A stretch of DNA of 64,000 bases from Fluviibacter phosphoraccumulans (GTDB lineage: Bacteria > Pseudomonadota > Gammaproteobacteria > Burkholderiales > Rhodocyclaceae): NCBI RefSeq assembly GCF_016110345.1, contig NZ_AP019011.1:1116001-1180000 (forward strand). Direction: 5' to 3'. Position 1 is the first letter of the stretch. Each line of letters starts with the position of its first letter. Both the position numbers and the translations under genes were made by a program. The notes under the pieces are model-generated. The model was not told where the DNA came from. It did no database searches and was given only the letters and a program-made list of their open reading frames with translations. Below are positions 25,597 to 34,208 of the stretch, piece by piece.

Positions 25597-26424
25597 ATGA
25601 CAACAAAACGCACTGTATTCTTTATTTCTGACGGCACCGGCATTACGGCAGAATCCCTTGGCCATAGTCTATTAAGCCAGTTTGAAGGGGTCGAGTGGAT
25701 CAAACAACGGATTCCGTTTATCAACACCCGTGAAAAAGCGCTGGAGGCCATTCAACGCATTGAAGCCGTGGCTGAGCGTGATGGGTGTTGCCCAATCGTC
25801 TTTACCACCCTGGTCGATGAAGAAATTTCTACCTTATTGGAAGAGGCGCCGGCTTTATGCCTGAATTTCTTCAAAACCTTCGTGGCCCCCATCGAGGCAG
25901 AAATCAATATCAAATCCAACCACACGGTAGGACGGACGCATGGGCGCACGGATAGCTCGGACTACAAGAATCGCATCGAAGCCATCAACTACACCCTGGC
26001 GCACGATGATGGGATTACTGATCGCGACCTGAGTCAGGCGGATGTAATTCTGGTGGGCGTCTCGCGCTGCGGCAAAACGCCGACATCGCTTTACCTGGCC
26101 ATGCAGTACGGCGTGAAAGCGGCCAACTTTCCGCTGATACCAGAAGACTTTGATCGCGGCATGCTGCCCGGCACGCTAAAAGAACACAAGGCAAAGCTGT
26201 TCGGCCTGACGATACAGCCAGAGCGACTGGCGCAAATTCGTGAGGAACGTCGACCAAACAGTAAGTATGCTTCTCTGGCGAATTGCCGAGCCGAAGTATC
26301 CGATGCTGAAAAAATGATGCGCCGCGAAGGCATTCACTGGCTGGACTCATCCACCAAAAGCATCGAAGAAATTTCAACCACGGTCTTGCAAGAAATTCGT
26401 CTCGACAGTAAAGCGTCGTTTTAG
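25597..26424 (+). CDS. ppsR: PEP synthase regulatory protein PpsR (bifunctional kinase/pyrophosphorylase, DUF299)
   Basis: Catalyses ADP-dependent phosphorylation (inactivation) and phosphate-dependent dephosphorylation (activation) of the active-site Thr region of PEP synthase. The 275-residue protein has SDGTGITAESLGHSLL at the start, NHTVGRTHGR (108-117) and the P-loop-like GVSRCGKT (154-161), all family hallmarks. The ATG at 25597 begins the conserved MTTKRTVFFISDGTG; upstream codons are not conserved. A TACAAT hexamer ends 6 bases before the ATG, so a leaderless transcript is possible. It is divergent from the regulator-ppsA pair, which supports PpsA as its target. Confidence 0.95.
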   Translation: MTTKRTVFFISDGTGITAESLGHSLLSQFEGVEWIKQRIPFINTREKALEAIQRIEAVAERDGCCPIVFTTLVDEEISTLLEEAPALCLNFFKTFVAPIEAEINIKSNHTVGRTHGRTDSSDYKNRIEAINYTLAHDDGITDRDLSQADVILVGVSRCGKTPTSLYLAMQYGVKAANFPLIPEDFDRGMLPGTLKEHKAKLFGLTIQPERLAQIREERRPNSKYASLANCRAEVSDAEKMMRREGIHWLDSSTKSIEEISTTVLQEIRLDSKASF

Positions 26425-26428
26425 TTTA

Positions 26429-27217
26429 CTAAGTATTGAGCGACGAACGCTGACGGACTTGCTCAAACAGGCAAACGGCCGCCGCTGCATTCACATTAAG
26501 CGATTCCATGCCCCCCGGCATGGGTATCGTGATGCGGTGCGACGCTAACGCCGCTAATTGCGGGTCCAGCCCCTGCCCCTCGTTGCCAAATAGCCATGCG
26601 GTAGGTGCCGATAGGTCTTGATCATACAGACTCACGCCACGCTCCAAGAGCGTAGCGGCTATCGCACCGGGAAACCTAGTCAGGAACTCGTTCAACACGA
26701 CATCGGCATGAATATTAGCTAACCACTGCGCTCCCTGCCCTGCCCGCAGACAACGTGGCGACCATGCATCGGCACAGCCAGGCGAAAGCACAATCTGCCG
26801 GACACCCGCGGCAACCGCCGTACGAATCAGGCTCCCGACATTACCCGGGTCTTGCACACGATCAAGCAACAGCACATCCATCGTGACATCAAGCGGTTGC
26901 GTGCATGCAGTCTGATCACTGACAAACAACAGTCCACTCGGCGTATCGGTTGGCGCAATCTGGTCAAAAATCGCATCGGCCAGAATGACTACACGACCAG
27001 GTTCGCACCGACCAAGCACCGCTTTGATCTCTGAATCATCCTGGCAGCGCTCAGCAAGCACCACCAAACTCGGCATGACTGCCGTACTGATTTGCATCTG
27101 TAGCAAATGCACACCCTCGGCAATAATCTGGCCCGCCTCGGCGCGCTCGCGCTTGCTGTCGCCCAACTTCTTCAGTTGTTTAACCAACGTATTCTGGCGG
27201 GAGCTGATCACGTCCAT
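26429..27217 (-). CDS. TrmH/SpoU-family RNA 2'-O-methyltransferase
   Basis: The 262-residue protein belongs to the SPOUT superfamily of knotted RNA ribose methyltransferases. Family motifs are LLDRVQDPGNVGSLIRTA (motif 1), WLFGNEGQGLD (motif 2) and IPMPGGMESLNVNAAAAVCLFE (motif 3), which build the SAM-binding knot. An N-terminal substrate-binding domain occupies about residues 1-95. The exact nucleotide target (23S rRNA or tRNA) cannot be read from the sequence. Its ATG overlaps the rnhB stop by one base (TGATG), so it is the last gene of the long rpsB-to-lpxB run. Confidence 0.9.
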   Translation of the reverse strand: MDVISSRQNTLVKQLKKLGDSKRERAEAGQIIAEGVHLLQMQISTAVMPSLVVLAERCQDDSEIKAVLGRCEPGRVVILADAIFDQIAPTDTPSGLLFVSDQTACTQPLDVTMDVLLLDRVQDPGNVGSLIRTAVAAGVRQIVLSPGCADAWSPRCLRAGQGAQWLANIHADVVLNEFLTRFPGAIAATLLERGVSLYDQDLSAPTAWLFGNEGQGLDPQLAALASHRITIPMPGGMESLNVNAAAAVCLFEQVRQRSSLNT

Positions 27218-27801
27218 CAGTCAGTACCCAGCAGCATACATTGGGCGACCGGCCCAAAGGTACGACGATGTTCCGGTGTGGGACCATATTGCTTGAGTGC
27301 CGCCAAATGAACGGGCGTGGGATACCCCATATGCTTGGCAAATCCGTATTCGGGATAAAGCGCGTCCATCTCTATCAGCTGGGCATCCCGCACCGTCTTG
27401 GCAAGAATGGAGGCGGCCGAAATTGCTGCCTCTTTGGCATCGCCTTTAACAATGGCTTCTGCCGTGCAGCGTAAGCCGGGCGGCACACGATTCCCATCAA
27501 TCAATGCATGCGCGGGGACCACAGGCAAACCTTCAATGGCGCGGCGCATTGCCAAAAATGTGGCTTGCAGAATATTGATTTGATCAATCTCTAAGGCGCT
27601 GGCTTCGGCCACGCTCCAGGCAATGGCTTTTTCTCGAATCTCGATAGCAAGCCGTTCACGCACAGCTGGACGCAGTTTCTTAGAATCAGCGAGTCCGACA
27701 ATCGGCCGCTCAGGATCTAAAATCACGGCTGCCGCCACCACCGCGCCGGCCAGCGGGCCACGCCCTGCTTCATCCACACCACAGACCCAGTGCTTAATCA
27801 T
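27217..27801 (-). CDS. rnhB: Ribonuclease HII
   Basis: Cleaves RNA-DNA hybrids and removes single misincorporated ribonucleotides. The 194-residue protein contains the catalytic Asp10-Glu11 in GVDEAGRGPLAGAVV, ADSKKL, and further acidic motifs in DGN and ILAKTVRD. The ATG at 27801 overlaps the lpxB stop in an ATGA; an upstream frame start at 27822 would lie inside lpxB. lpxB-rnhB is a conserved pair in proteobacteria. Confidence 0.96.
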   Translation of the reverse strand: MIKHWVCGVDEAGRGPLAGAVVAAAVILDPERPIVGLADSKKLRPAVRERLAIEIREKAIAWSVAEASALEIDQINILQATFLAMRRAIEGLPVVPAHALIDGNRVPPGLRCTAEAIVKGDAKEAAISAASILAKTVRDAQLIEMDALYPEYGFAKHMGYPTPVHLAALKQYGPTPEHRRTFGPVAQCMLLGTD

Positions 27802-28961
27802 GATGAATGGGATGCGACGCACGCCACTACAGCATCTGCGGCGCGCTCCGCAGAATTTTGGCGCAGCTTCTGGTGAATCGCTGCGAAAGAAGCTTCCATT
27901 TCCTGGCGACGATGGGGGTTACGCCACAACGCGATGAGTGCTGCTGAAAGCTTCTCTGGTGTTGCATCATCCTGGAGTAACTCCGGCACCACGAGGCGCC
28001 CTAATAAGATATTCGGCAAACCAACCCAGGTGAGATAGCGCAGCTTCTTGTATACCCATGCCGAAAAGGCAGACAGCCGGTAGGTAATAATCATCGGGCA
28101 ACGCAGCAGCGCGGCTTCGAGTGTCGCCGTGCCACTACAAACCAAGGCCAGATCACTCGCAGCCAGTGCGTCACGGGCATGGCCAAAGAGCATACGTACA
28201 CGCAACGATTTATCCGCATGCGCCTTCAGTGCCGCCTCAAAAAGTGCGCGTGTTTCTTTAGTCGTTAGCGGGACTAAAAACAACGCCTCCGGCAATTCGG
28301 TCGCCACCTGATTGGCAGCTTCTACAAAGAGCTGTGCATGAAAAGCCAGCTCAGACTGACGACTACCCGGCATCAGCGTAATTAACGGTGCCGCTTCCGG
28401 CAGATTGAGGGACTGACGAACACGCTGACGATCAATCTGCGGTTCGATTTCATCCGCCAATGGATGCCCGACAAAAACCGGGTCCAAGCCTTGTCCCTTG
28501 TAACAAGCCGGCTCAAAGGGGAAAAGACATAACAACTGATTCACAGCGGCAACAATTTTTTTGGTGCGGCCACGGCGCCAGGCCCAGACCGTCGGACTCA
28601 CATAGTGAACGGTTGGAATCCCGGACGCTTTTAACTTACGCTCAATGGGCAAATTAAAATCAGGCGCATCAATCCCAACGAATACATCGGGTTGCCACGC
28701 CTTCAGACGTGCCACAATGCCCCGCCGAATCGACAGAATTTCCGGCAAATGGGCCAACACTTCCGCCGCACCACGCACGGCCAACTTTTCCTGATCAAAC
28801 TCGCTTTGCAGCCCAGCCCCAATCATCTTGGGGCCACCAATGCCCAAAAACTCGGCATTCGGATACCGCAACTTCAATGCATCGATCAGACTGGCCCCAA
28901 GCAAATCTCCAGAAGCTTCTCCTGCGATCAATGCAAACCGCAAAGGCCTAACTGACGACAT
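27798..28961 (-). CDS. lpxB: Lipid-A-disaccharide synthase
   Basis: Joins UDP-2,3-diacylglucosamine and lipid X to make the lipid A disaccharide at the inner face of the membrane. The 387-residue GT19 protein has IAGEASGDLLGASLI near the N-terminus, VGIDAPDFNLPIERKLK, YVSPTVWAWRRGR and the C-terminal ALVCSGTATLEAALL with nearby YRL, all family blocks. The ATG at 28961 was chosen; a GTG two codons upstream is possible. It follows lpxA by 12 bases and overlaps rnhB. Confidence 0.96.
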   Translation of the reverse strand: MSSVRPLRFALIAGEASGDLLGASLIDALKLRYPNAEFLGIGGPKMIGAGLQSEFDQEKLAVRGAAEVLAHLPEILSIRRGIVARLKAWQPDVFVGIDAPDFNLPIERKLKASGIPTVHYVSPTVWAWRRGRTKKIVAAVNQLLCLFPFEPACYKGQGLDPVFVGHPLADEIEPQIDRQRVRQSLNLPEAAPLITLMPGSRQSELAFHAQLFVEAANQVATELPEALFLVPLTTKETRALFEAALKAHADKSLRVRMLFGHARDALAASDLALVCSGTATLEAALLRCPMIITYRLSAFSAWVYKKLRYLTWVGLPNILLGRLVVPELLQDDATPEKLSAALIALWRNPHRRQEMEASFAAIHQKLRQNSAERAADAVVACVASHSS

Positions 28962-28973
28962 GAGCACTCTGAA

Positions 28974-29750
28974 TCAACGAATGATGCCGCGCTGTGACGA
29001 TGCCAGAAACTCATTCAGGATCCCAACTTCCGGCGCCGACTTCTGCAATTCGTCCAGTTTAAGACGAGCTTCATCCAGACTCAAACCCGATTTGTAAATC
29101 GTACGGTAAGCCTGCTTGATGGCATTAATGGCCTCAGAGGTAAAACCACGACGCTTGAGGCCCTCGGCATTGATCCCACGCGGAATCGTCGGGTAACCCT
29201 GCGCCATCACAAACGGCGGCACGTCCTGAACCAGCATGGAGCCACCACCAATCATGGCGTGCGCACCAATCCGTACGAACTGATGATACCCGGTATGCCC
29301 GCCGAGGATCGCCCAGTCGCCCACTTCGCAATGTCCTGCTAACTGCGCATTACTGGCCAGAATAGTCTGGTTGCCAACGCGGCAATCATGCGCAATGTGC
29401 ACATAGCCCATCACCCAGTTATCAGAGCCGATGGACGTAACCCCCTTATCCTGCGCCGTACCTACATTAAAGCTGACAAACTCACGGATGGTGTTACGGT
29501 CGCCAATCTCCAGACGCGTCGGCTCACCATTGTATTTCTTGTCCTGCGGAACGCCACCGAGCGCGGCATAGTGATGAATCTTGTTATCACGGCCGATTTG
29601 GGTATGGCCTTCGATAACACAATGAGAACCAATGCTGGTGCCATCACCCACGGTGACATGCTCACCAATGATCGTGAATGCGCCAACGCTCACACCAATG
29701 CCCAATTGGGCCTTCGGGTGAACGAGTGCACTCGGGTGAATATTGACCAT
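28974..29750 (-). CDS. lpxA: UDP-N-acetylglucosamine acyltransferase LpxA
   Basis: First enzyme of lipid A synthesis, transferring a 3-hydroxyacyl chain from ACP to UDP-GlcNAc. The 258-residue protein is a left-handed parallel beta-helix: hexapeptide repeats run from about residue 5 to 185 (IHPSALVHPKAQLGIGVSVG and following). The catalytic His lies in the ILGGHTGYHQFVRIG block. The C-terminal helical domain (LKRRGFTSEAINAIKQAYR) is typical. It starts 1 base after the fabZ stop. Confidence 0.97.
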   Translation of the reverse strand: MVNIHPSALVHPKAQLGIGVSVGAFTIIGEHVTVGDGTSIGSHCVIEGHTQIGRDNKIHHYAALGGVPQDKKYNGEPTRLEIGDRNTIREFVSFNVGTAQDKGVTSIGSDNWVMGYVHIAHDCRVGNQTILASNAQLAGHCEVGDWAILGGHTGYHQFVRIGAHAMIGGGSMLVQDVPPFVMAQGYPTIPRGINAEGLKRRGFTSEAINAIKQAYRTIYKSGLSLDEARLKLDELQKSAPEVGILNEFLASSQRGIIR

Positions 29751-29751
29751 A

Positions 29752-30210
29752 TCAGGCCTCGCCCATTTTACGGTGTGCGCACATCAGATCGGCTTCGGCA
29801 ACGAGCAAACCATCTACTTTGGCAACGGCTTTGTATTTGTAAATGCCGCGTTTATTCGCCACCATTTCTGCAAACAGTTCTAAGCGATCACCCGGCATCA
29901 CCGGGCGTTTAAAACGGGCGTTATCAATACCGGCAAACAGATACAAATCATCAGCAGACTGCAAGGTCTCTTCTTCAGACGCAGAGGCAAAGGTCAGAAT
30001 GGCTGCAGCCTGTGCCATGGCTTCCATAATCAGCACGCCTGGCAAAACCGGATACTCGGGGAAATGGCCCGTGAAACAGGGCTCATTCACCGTGACATTT
30101 TTGATGGCATGAATACGCTTGCCGAATTCAATATCTTCTACACGATCAACCAACAGGAAGGGATAACGGTGCGGCAGGATTTTACGAATCTGATGGATAT
30201 TAAGTTGCAT
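29752..30210 (-). CDS. fabZ: 3-hydroxyacyl-ACP dehydratase FabZ
   Basis: Dehydrates 3-hydroxyacyl-ACP in fatty acid elongation and competes with LpxA for the same acyl-ACP pool. The 152-residue hot-dog fold protein has ILPHRYPFLLVDRV and the active-site block GHFPEYPVLPGVLIMEAMAQ, with catalytic His49 and Glu63. The location between lpxD and lpxA is the standard one, linking fatty acid and lipid A supply. Confidence 0.97.
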   Translation of the reverse strand: MQLNIHQIRKILPHRYPFLLVDRVEDIEFGKRIHAIKNVTVNEPCFTGHFPEYPVLPGVLIMEAMAQAAAILTFASASEEETLQSADDLYLFAGIDNARFKRPVMPGDRLELFAEMVANKRGIYKYKAVAKVDGLLVAEADLMCAHRKMGEA

Positions 30211-30214
30211 TTGG

Positions 30215-31216
30215 TTACTCCCCGTTCTTTTGTTGGGCTAGTGCTTGAATCTGAGCTTCGAGCAATTGAATTTTTTTACTGAGGCCGTCCAGCTGACGCA
30301 GGTTTGCTGCGATATGCAACCAATCGGCATGCGGAACGCTTGGAAAGACGCCGGTATATTGCCCCGGCTTCTTGATGTTCTTGATGATGGCGCTACCACC
30401 TGAAATCTGCACATCATCAGTAATTTCGATGTGCCCCGAGAACATGGCGGCACCACCGACCAGGCAGCGCTCGCCAATGATGGTGCTACCGGCAATACCG
30501 GCACAGGCAGCAATGGCAGTATTGTTACCAATGCGACAATTGTGACCAATCATGATCTGATCGTCGATCTTGACGCCGTTGCCGATCACCGTATCGTCTA
30601 ATGCGCCGCGATCAATACAGGTATTGGCACCGACTTCAACATCGTCACCCATTATCACCCGACCAATTTGCGGAATCTTAATCCAGACATCGCCATCTTT
30701 GGCATTACCAAAACCATCGGCCCCAATCACCACGCCGGCATGAATCACCACGCGATCACCGATATGGCAATCGTGATAGATAGTGACATTCGGGTAAATC
30801 AGCGCATCGTCACCAATAGTGACCTCATCACCAATCACCACCCCGGCGTGAATGACGGCATTGCGGCCAATTTTTGCAGTCGGCGAAATAACCGCCGTTG
30901 GGTGTATGCGCGGATCGGGAATCGTCACTGGATTAAGCAGCTGACTGACCCGAGCAAAATACAAATAGGGGTTTTCCGTCAGCACATGCGGCCGCGGAAA
31001 ATGTCCAGCCGCCTCTAGCGGCAAGATCAGTGCCGTCGCTTGGGTAGTTGCTAGCAACGGGGCATATTTGCGCTGCGAGAGAAAGCTGATCTGCCCTGCA
31101 GTGGCCTCGGCCAGTGGAGCAATCGCTTCAATCTGTACAGACCCGTCACCCACTAACTGACCACCCAGCTTAGCCTGGATGTCTGCCAGCGATAAAGTTA
31201 CACCGGCCTTACTCAT
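30215..31216 (-). CDS. lpxD: UDP-3-O-(3-hydroxyacyl)glucosamine N-acyltransferase LpxD
   Basis: Third enzyme of lipid A synthesis, N-acylating UDP-3-O-acylglucosamine. The 333-residue protein has the uridine-binding N-domain (about 1-100), a left-handed beta-helix of hexapeptide repeats (about 105-295) with the catalytic-His region HAGVVIGADGFG and MIGHNCRIG, and a C-terminal helix (LSKKIQLLEAQIQAL). It overlaps the skp stop by 4 bases and precedes fabZ by 4. Confidence 0.96.
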   Translation of the reverse strand: MSKAGVTLSLADIQAKLGGQLVGDGSVQIEAIAPLAEATAGQISFLSQRKYAPLLATTQATALILPLEAAGHFPRPHVLTENPYLYFARVSQLLNPVTIPDPRIHPTAVISPTAKIGRNAVIHAGVVIGDEVTIGDDALIYPNVTIYHDCHIGDRVVIHAGVVIGADGFGNAKDGDVWIKIPQIGRVIMGDDVEVGANTCIDRGALDDTVIGNGVKIDDQIMIGHNCRIGNNTAIAACAGIAGSTIIGERCLVGGAAMFSGHIEITDDVQISGGSAIIKNIKKPGQYTGVFPSVPHADWLHIAANLRQLDGLSKKIQLLEAQIQALAQQKNGE

Positions 31217-31746
31217 TGTGCCGGCAACTTTCCGTCATCAGCCAACGCCTTGATAATTTTGTCGGTGATGTCGATCCGTGGGCTGAAGTAGACGGCATCC
31301 TGAATAATCAGATCGTATTTTTCAGTTTCGGCAATTTGTTTCAGCGCTTTATTGGCGCGCTCAATCACGACAGCCATTGCCTCGTTACGCCGCACGTCCA
31401 AATCTTCTCGGAACTCACGTTGTTTACGCTGAAACTCGCGAGATGCATCCGACAGATCACGCTCTCGATTACGACGATCCGTTTCGGACATCGTTGACCC
31501 GCTCTTTTCGAGCGTGTCTTGCTGAGACTTAATCTGCTTGCCGAGTTTTTGTAGCTCCAACTCGCGCTTGGCAAACTCTACGGTCAGTTTTTTATTGGCT
31601 TTAACGGCAATCGGTGCCTGATCAAAAAGGCGCTGCATGTCCACAAAACCAATCTTGGTTTCAGTAGCAAAACCCGCACTGGAAACCAGCAGCCCGGCCG
31701 AGGCCAACACAGCTAATAGCAAACGATTTGAGCGTAAACGATTCAT
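31213..31746 (-). CDS. skp: Periplasmic chaperone Skp/OmpH
   Basis: Holds unfolded outer-membrane proteins in the periplasm for the BAM machine. The 177-residue precursor has a signal peptide (NRLLLAVLASAGLLVSSAGFA), then a beta segment KIGFVDMQRLFDQAP and two long charged helices forming the coiled-coil tentacles (AKRELELQKLGKQIKSQQ, REFQRKQREFREDL). The ATG at 31746 starts the signal peptide; upstream codons overlap bamA. It lies 10 bases downstream of bamA, its functional partner. Confidence 0.93.
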   Translation of the reverse strand: MNRLRSNRLLLAVLASAGLLVSSAGFATETKIGFVDMQRLFDQAPIAVKANKKLTVEFAKRELELQKLGKQIKSQQDTLEKSGSTMSETDRRNRERDLSDASREFQRKQREFREDLDVRRNEAMAVVIERANKALKQIAETEKYDLIIQDAVYFSPRIDITDKIIKALADDGKLPAQ

Positions 31747-31756
31747 AACAGTCTCT

Positions 31757-34204
31757 TTAGAAAGCACTACCCATCGTAAACTGGAACGGTTGTTTTTGCG
31801 CACCGGGACCAGCGCCGACAGGATAACCGAGGCTAAACTTGAGCGGACCCACTGGCGACACCCAGGACATGCCTAAACCGACCGACGTAGCAACAGTATT
31901 GTTAGTCGGGTTGCAGGTCATACCAGGGTAGCAGCCTGGCGCTGCAGAACCGGTAGCCCCGACATAACCGACGTCATAGAAGACATTCCAGCGCATCGTG
32001 TCGCCCAGGCCAGGAAACGGCCCCTGGAATTCAAAGTTACCGGTTGCGATCTCATTGCCACCGATATAAGAAGTGCTGCCGTTAGGATTCGTTGCCTGCG
32101 GACCTACCGTACCCGGCTTGTAACCACGCACAGAGCCAATACCGCCACCGTAGTAGTTCTTATAGAACGGATAGACTTTGTCACCAATCCCCTGACCGTA
32201 ACCCAGGTTAATGTTGGCCATAGCAATCAATTTATTTTTCGGCGTCAGCGGCACAAAGTGCTGTTGCTGATAAGACAACTTGTAATAGGCAATGCTGCCT
32301 GGCGGGCTACCTACTTCACCACCCACCGCAAAACGGTTGCCCTTGGTGGGCATGATGTTCGAATCAAAAGAATTGAGCCGCCAACCCGCACTGGAGATCA
32401 GTGAGGTATTCGTAGACCCATACTTCTGAGTGAAGTTATAGATGTTATAAGGCACGTTCGGATATGTATAGGTACCCGCTGAATCGGTTAGCGTTGTTGT
32501 ACTGGCACCACTCAGATTAATGTTCGTTGAATCGATCGTAAAACCCAGATTCATACTACTGGTTTCACTGAGCGGATAACCAAAGCGGATACCACCACCA
32601 CCAGATAACGTCTTATACGTAGACAACCAGTCCAACGAGGCCGAGTTAAAGGTTTTGTAATACGCGTCGTAACCGATACTGACGCCGTTCACCGTGTAAT
32701 ACGGGTCAGTGTAAGACAAACTGTAAAGCGTATTAATCTTGCTGGTATTGACGGCCAGCGTGGCATTTTTGCCGCTACCGAACAAGTTGTTCTGGCTAAT
32801 CGAGCCGGATAGCGTTAGCTTTTCATAACTGGAGAAACCCGCACCAATCTGGAAGCTACCCGTGGACTTTTCTTCCACGTTCACGTTGGCATCCACTTGA
32901 TCATTGGTACCGGGCACGGGTGGTGTCTGAATATCCACCTGTTTAAAGAAGTCGGTGCGCATCAAGCGCTCACGCGACAATTTGATCTTGTCAGCGTCAT
33001 ACCAGCCTCCCTCAATCTGTCGCGTATCCTGACGTACGACTTCATCACGAGACTTCACGTTGCCGGTAATGTTGACCTTGCGCACATAGACCCGACGGCC
33101 CGGATCGACAAAGAGTGTAAAACCGACCAGACGCTTCTCGCGATTGACGTCGGGCGCGGCGTTGACGTTCGCAAACGCGTAGCCCTCTTTACCCAAACGT
33201 TCAGTAATTGCCTTGATCGTCTCGTTGACTTTTGCGCGGGAGAAGTCCTGCCCCGGTGCAATCTTGATCAGTTTGCGGATTTCTTCTTCCGGAACGATAA
33301 ATTCACCGACCGCTTTCACGCTGCTGATCAGGTAACGATTACCTTCGCTCTGCGTAATGGTCAGGTAAATATTTTCCTTATTCGGGCTGATCGACACCTG
33401 CGTTGAGTCAATCGCGTAATCCAGATAGCCACGATCCTGATAGAAAGAACGCAGCTTTTCCAGGTCTGCCGTCAACTTCTGACGGGAGTATTGGTCACTC
33501 TTGGTGTACCAGGACATCCAGGTGGGGGTCGTCAGTTCAAACAGATCCAACAACTCGCTTTCCGGGTAGGCTTTAGCACCAATAATATTGATTTCGCGAA
33601 TCTTGGCCGTTTCGCCTTCGATAATCGAAAAGTTAATGGCTACCCGGTTACGCTCCAGGGGTGTCACCGTGGTGGTAATCTGAACTGCGTATTTACCGCG
33701 TGACAGGTATTGGCGCTTGAGCTCTTGCTCGGCACGTTCCAGTAGTGAACGGTCAAAAATACGAGAGTCGGCAAGTCCGACTTCTTTTAATGCCTTGAGG
33801 ACAACTTCCTTCTCGAACTCTTTCAGACCTTCAAACGTAATCGAAGCAATCGCCGGTCTTTCAGCAATGGTTACGATTAAATCCTGGCCTTCAGCTTCGA
33901 TACGCACATCCTTAAAAAAACCGGTTGCATACAACGCACGTAAGGCCTCGGTGATTTTCTGGGCATCCACGGTTTCGCCAACCTTGATCGGCAAATAGGT
34001 GAACACCGTACCCGGTTCTGTACGCTGCAATCCCTCAACGCGGATATCACGCACCACAAAAGGTTTGAATGCCTCGACCTGATTTTGCTGTTGCGCGTAG
34101 ACCTCACCGATTGAAACCAGTGAAAGCCAACTACCAAAACAAGCGGCAATGAGGCGCTGCTTCGTGAATCGCGAATTTTTAGGGTGATTACGCTTCAAGG
34201 ACAT
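31757..34204 (-). CDS. bamA: Outer membrane protein assembly factor BamA
   Basis: Central beta-barrel of the BAM complex, which inserts outer-membrane proteins. The 815-residue precursor has a signal peptide ending near VYA, five POTRA domains (about 35-430; the first starts FKPFVVRDIRVEGLQRTEPG) and a 16-strand barrel. The barrel carries the GSVRGYKPG motif of lid loop 6 and ends in aromatic Phe (FTMGSAF), the usual outer-membrane signal. The ATG at 34204 was chosen; earlier in-frame codons overlap rseP. BamD is encoded at 5.4 kb in this window. Confidence 0.97.
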   Translation of the reverse strand: MSLKRNHPKNSRFTKQRLIAACFGSWLSLVSIGEVYAQQQNQVEAFKPFVVRDIRVEGLQRTEPGTVFTYLPIKVGETVDAQKITEALRALYATGFFKDVRIEAEGQDLIVTIAERPAIASITFEGLKEFEKEVVLKALKEVGLADSRIFDRSLLERAEQELKRQYLSRGKYAVQITTTVTPLERNRVAINFSIIEGETAKIREINIIGAKAYPESELLDLFELTTPTWMSWYTKSDQYSRQKLTADLEKLRSFYQDRGYLDYAIDSTQVSISPNKENIYLTITQSEGNRYLISSVKAVGEFIVPEEEIRKLIKIAPGQDFSRAKVNETIKAITERLGKEGYAFANVNAAPDVNREKRLVGFTLFVDPGRRVYVRKVNITGNVKSRDEVVRQDTRQIEGGWYDADKIKLSRERLMRTDFFKQVDIQTPPVPGTNDQVDANVNVEEKSTGSFQIGAGFSSYEKLTLSGSISQNNLFGSGKNATLAVNTSKINTLYSLSYTDPYYTVNGVSIGYDAYYKTFNSASLDWLSTYKTLSGGGGIRFGYPLSETSSMNLGFTIDSTNINLSGASTTTLTDSAGTYTYPNVPYNIYNFTQKYGSTNTSLISSAGWRLNSFDSNIMPTKGNRFAVGGEVGSPPGSIAYYKLSYQQQHFVPLTPKNKLIAMANINLGYGQGIGDKVYPFYKNYYGGGIGSVRGYKPGTVGPQATNPNGSTSYIGGNEIATGNFEFQGPFPGLGDTMRWNVFYDVGYVGATGSAAPGCYPGMTCNPTNNTVATSVGLGMSWVSPVGPLKFSLGYPVGAGPGAQKQPFQFTMGSAF

Positions 34205-34208
34205 CCGA

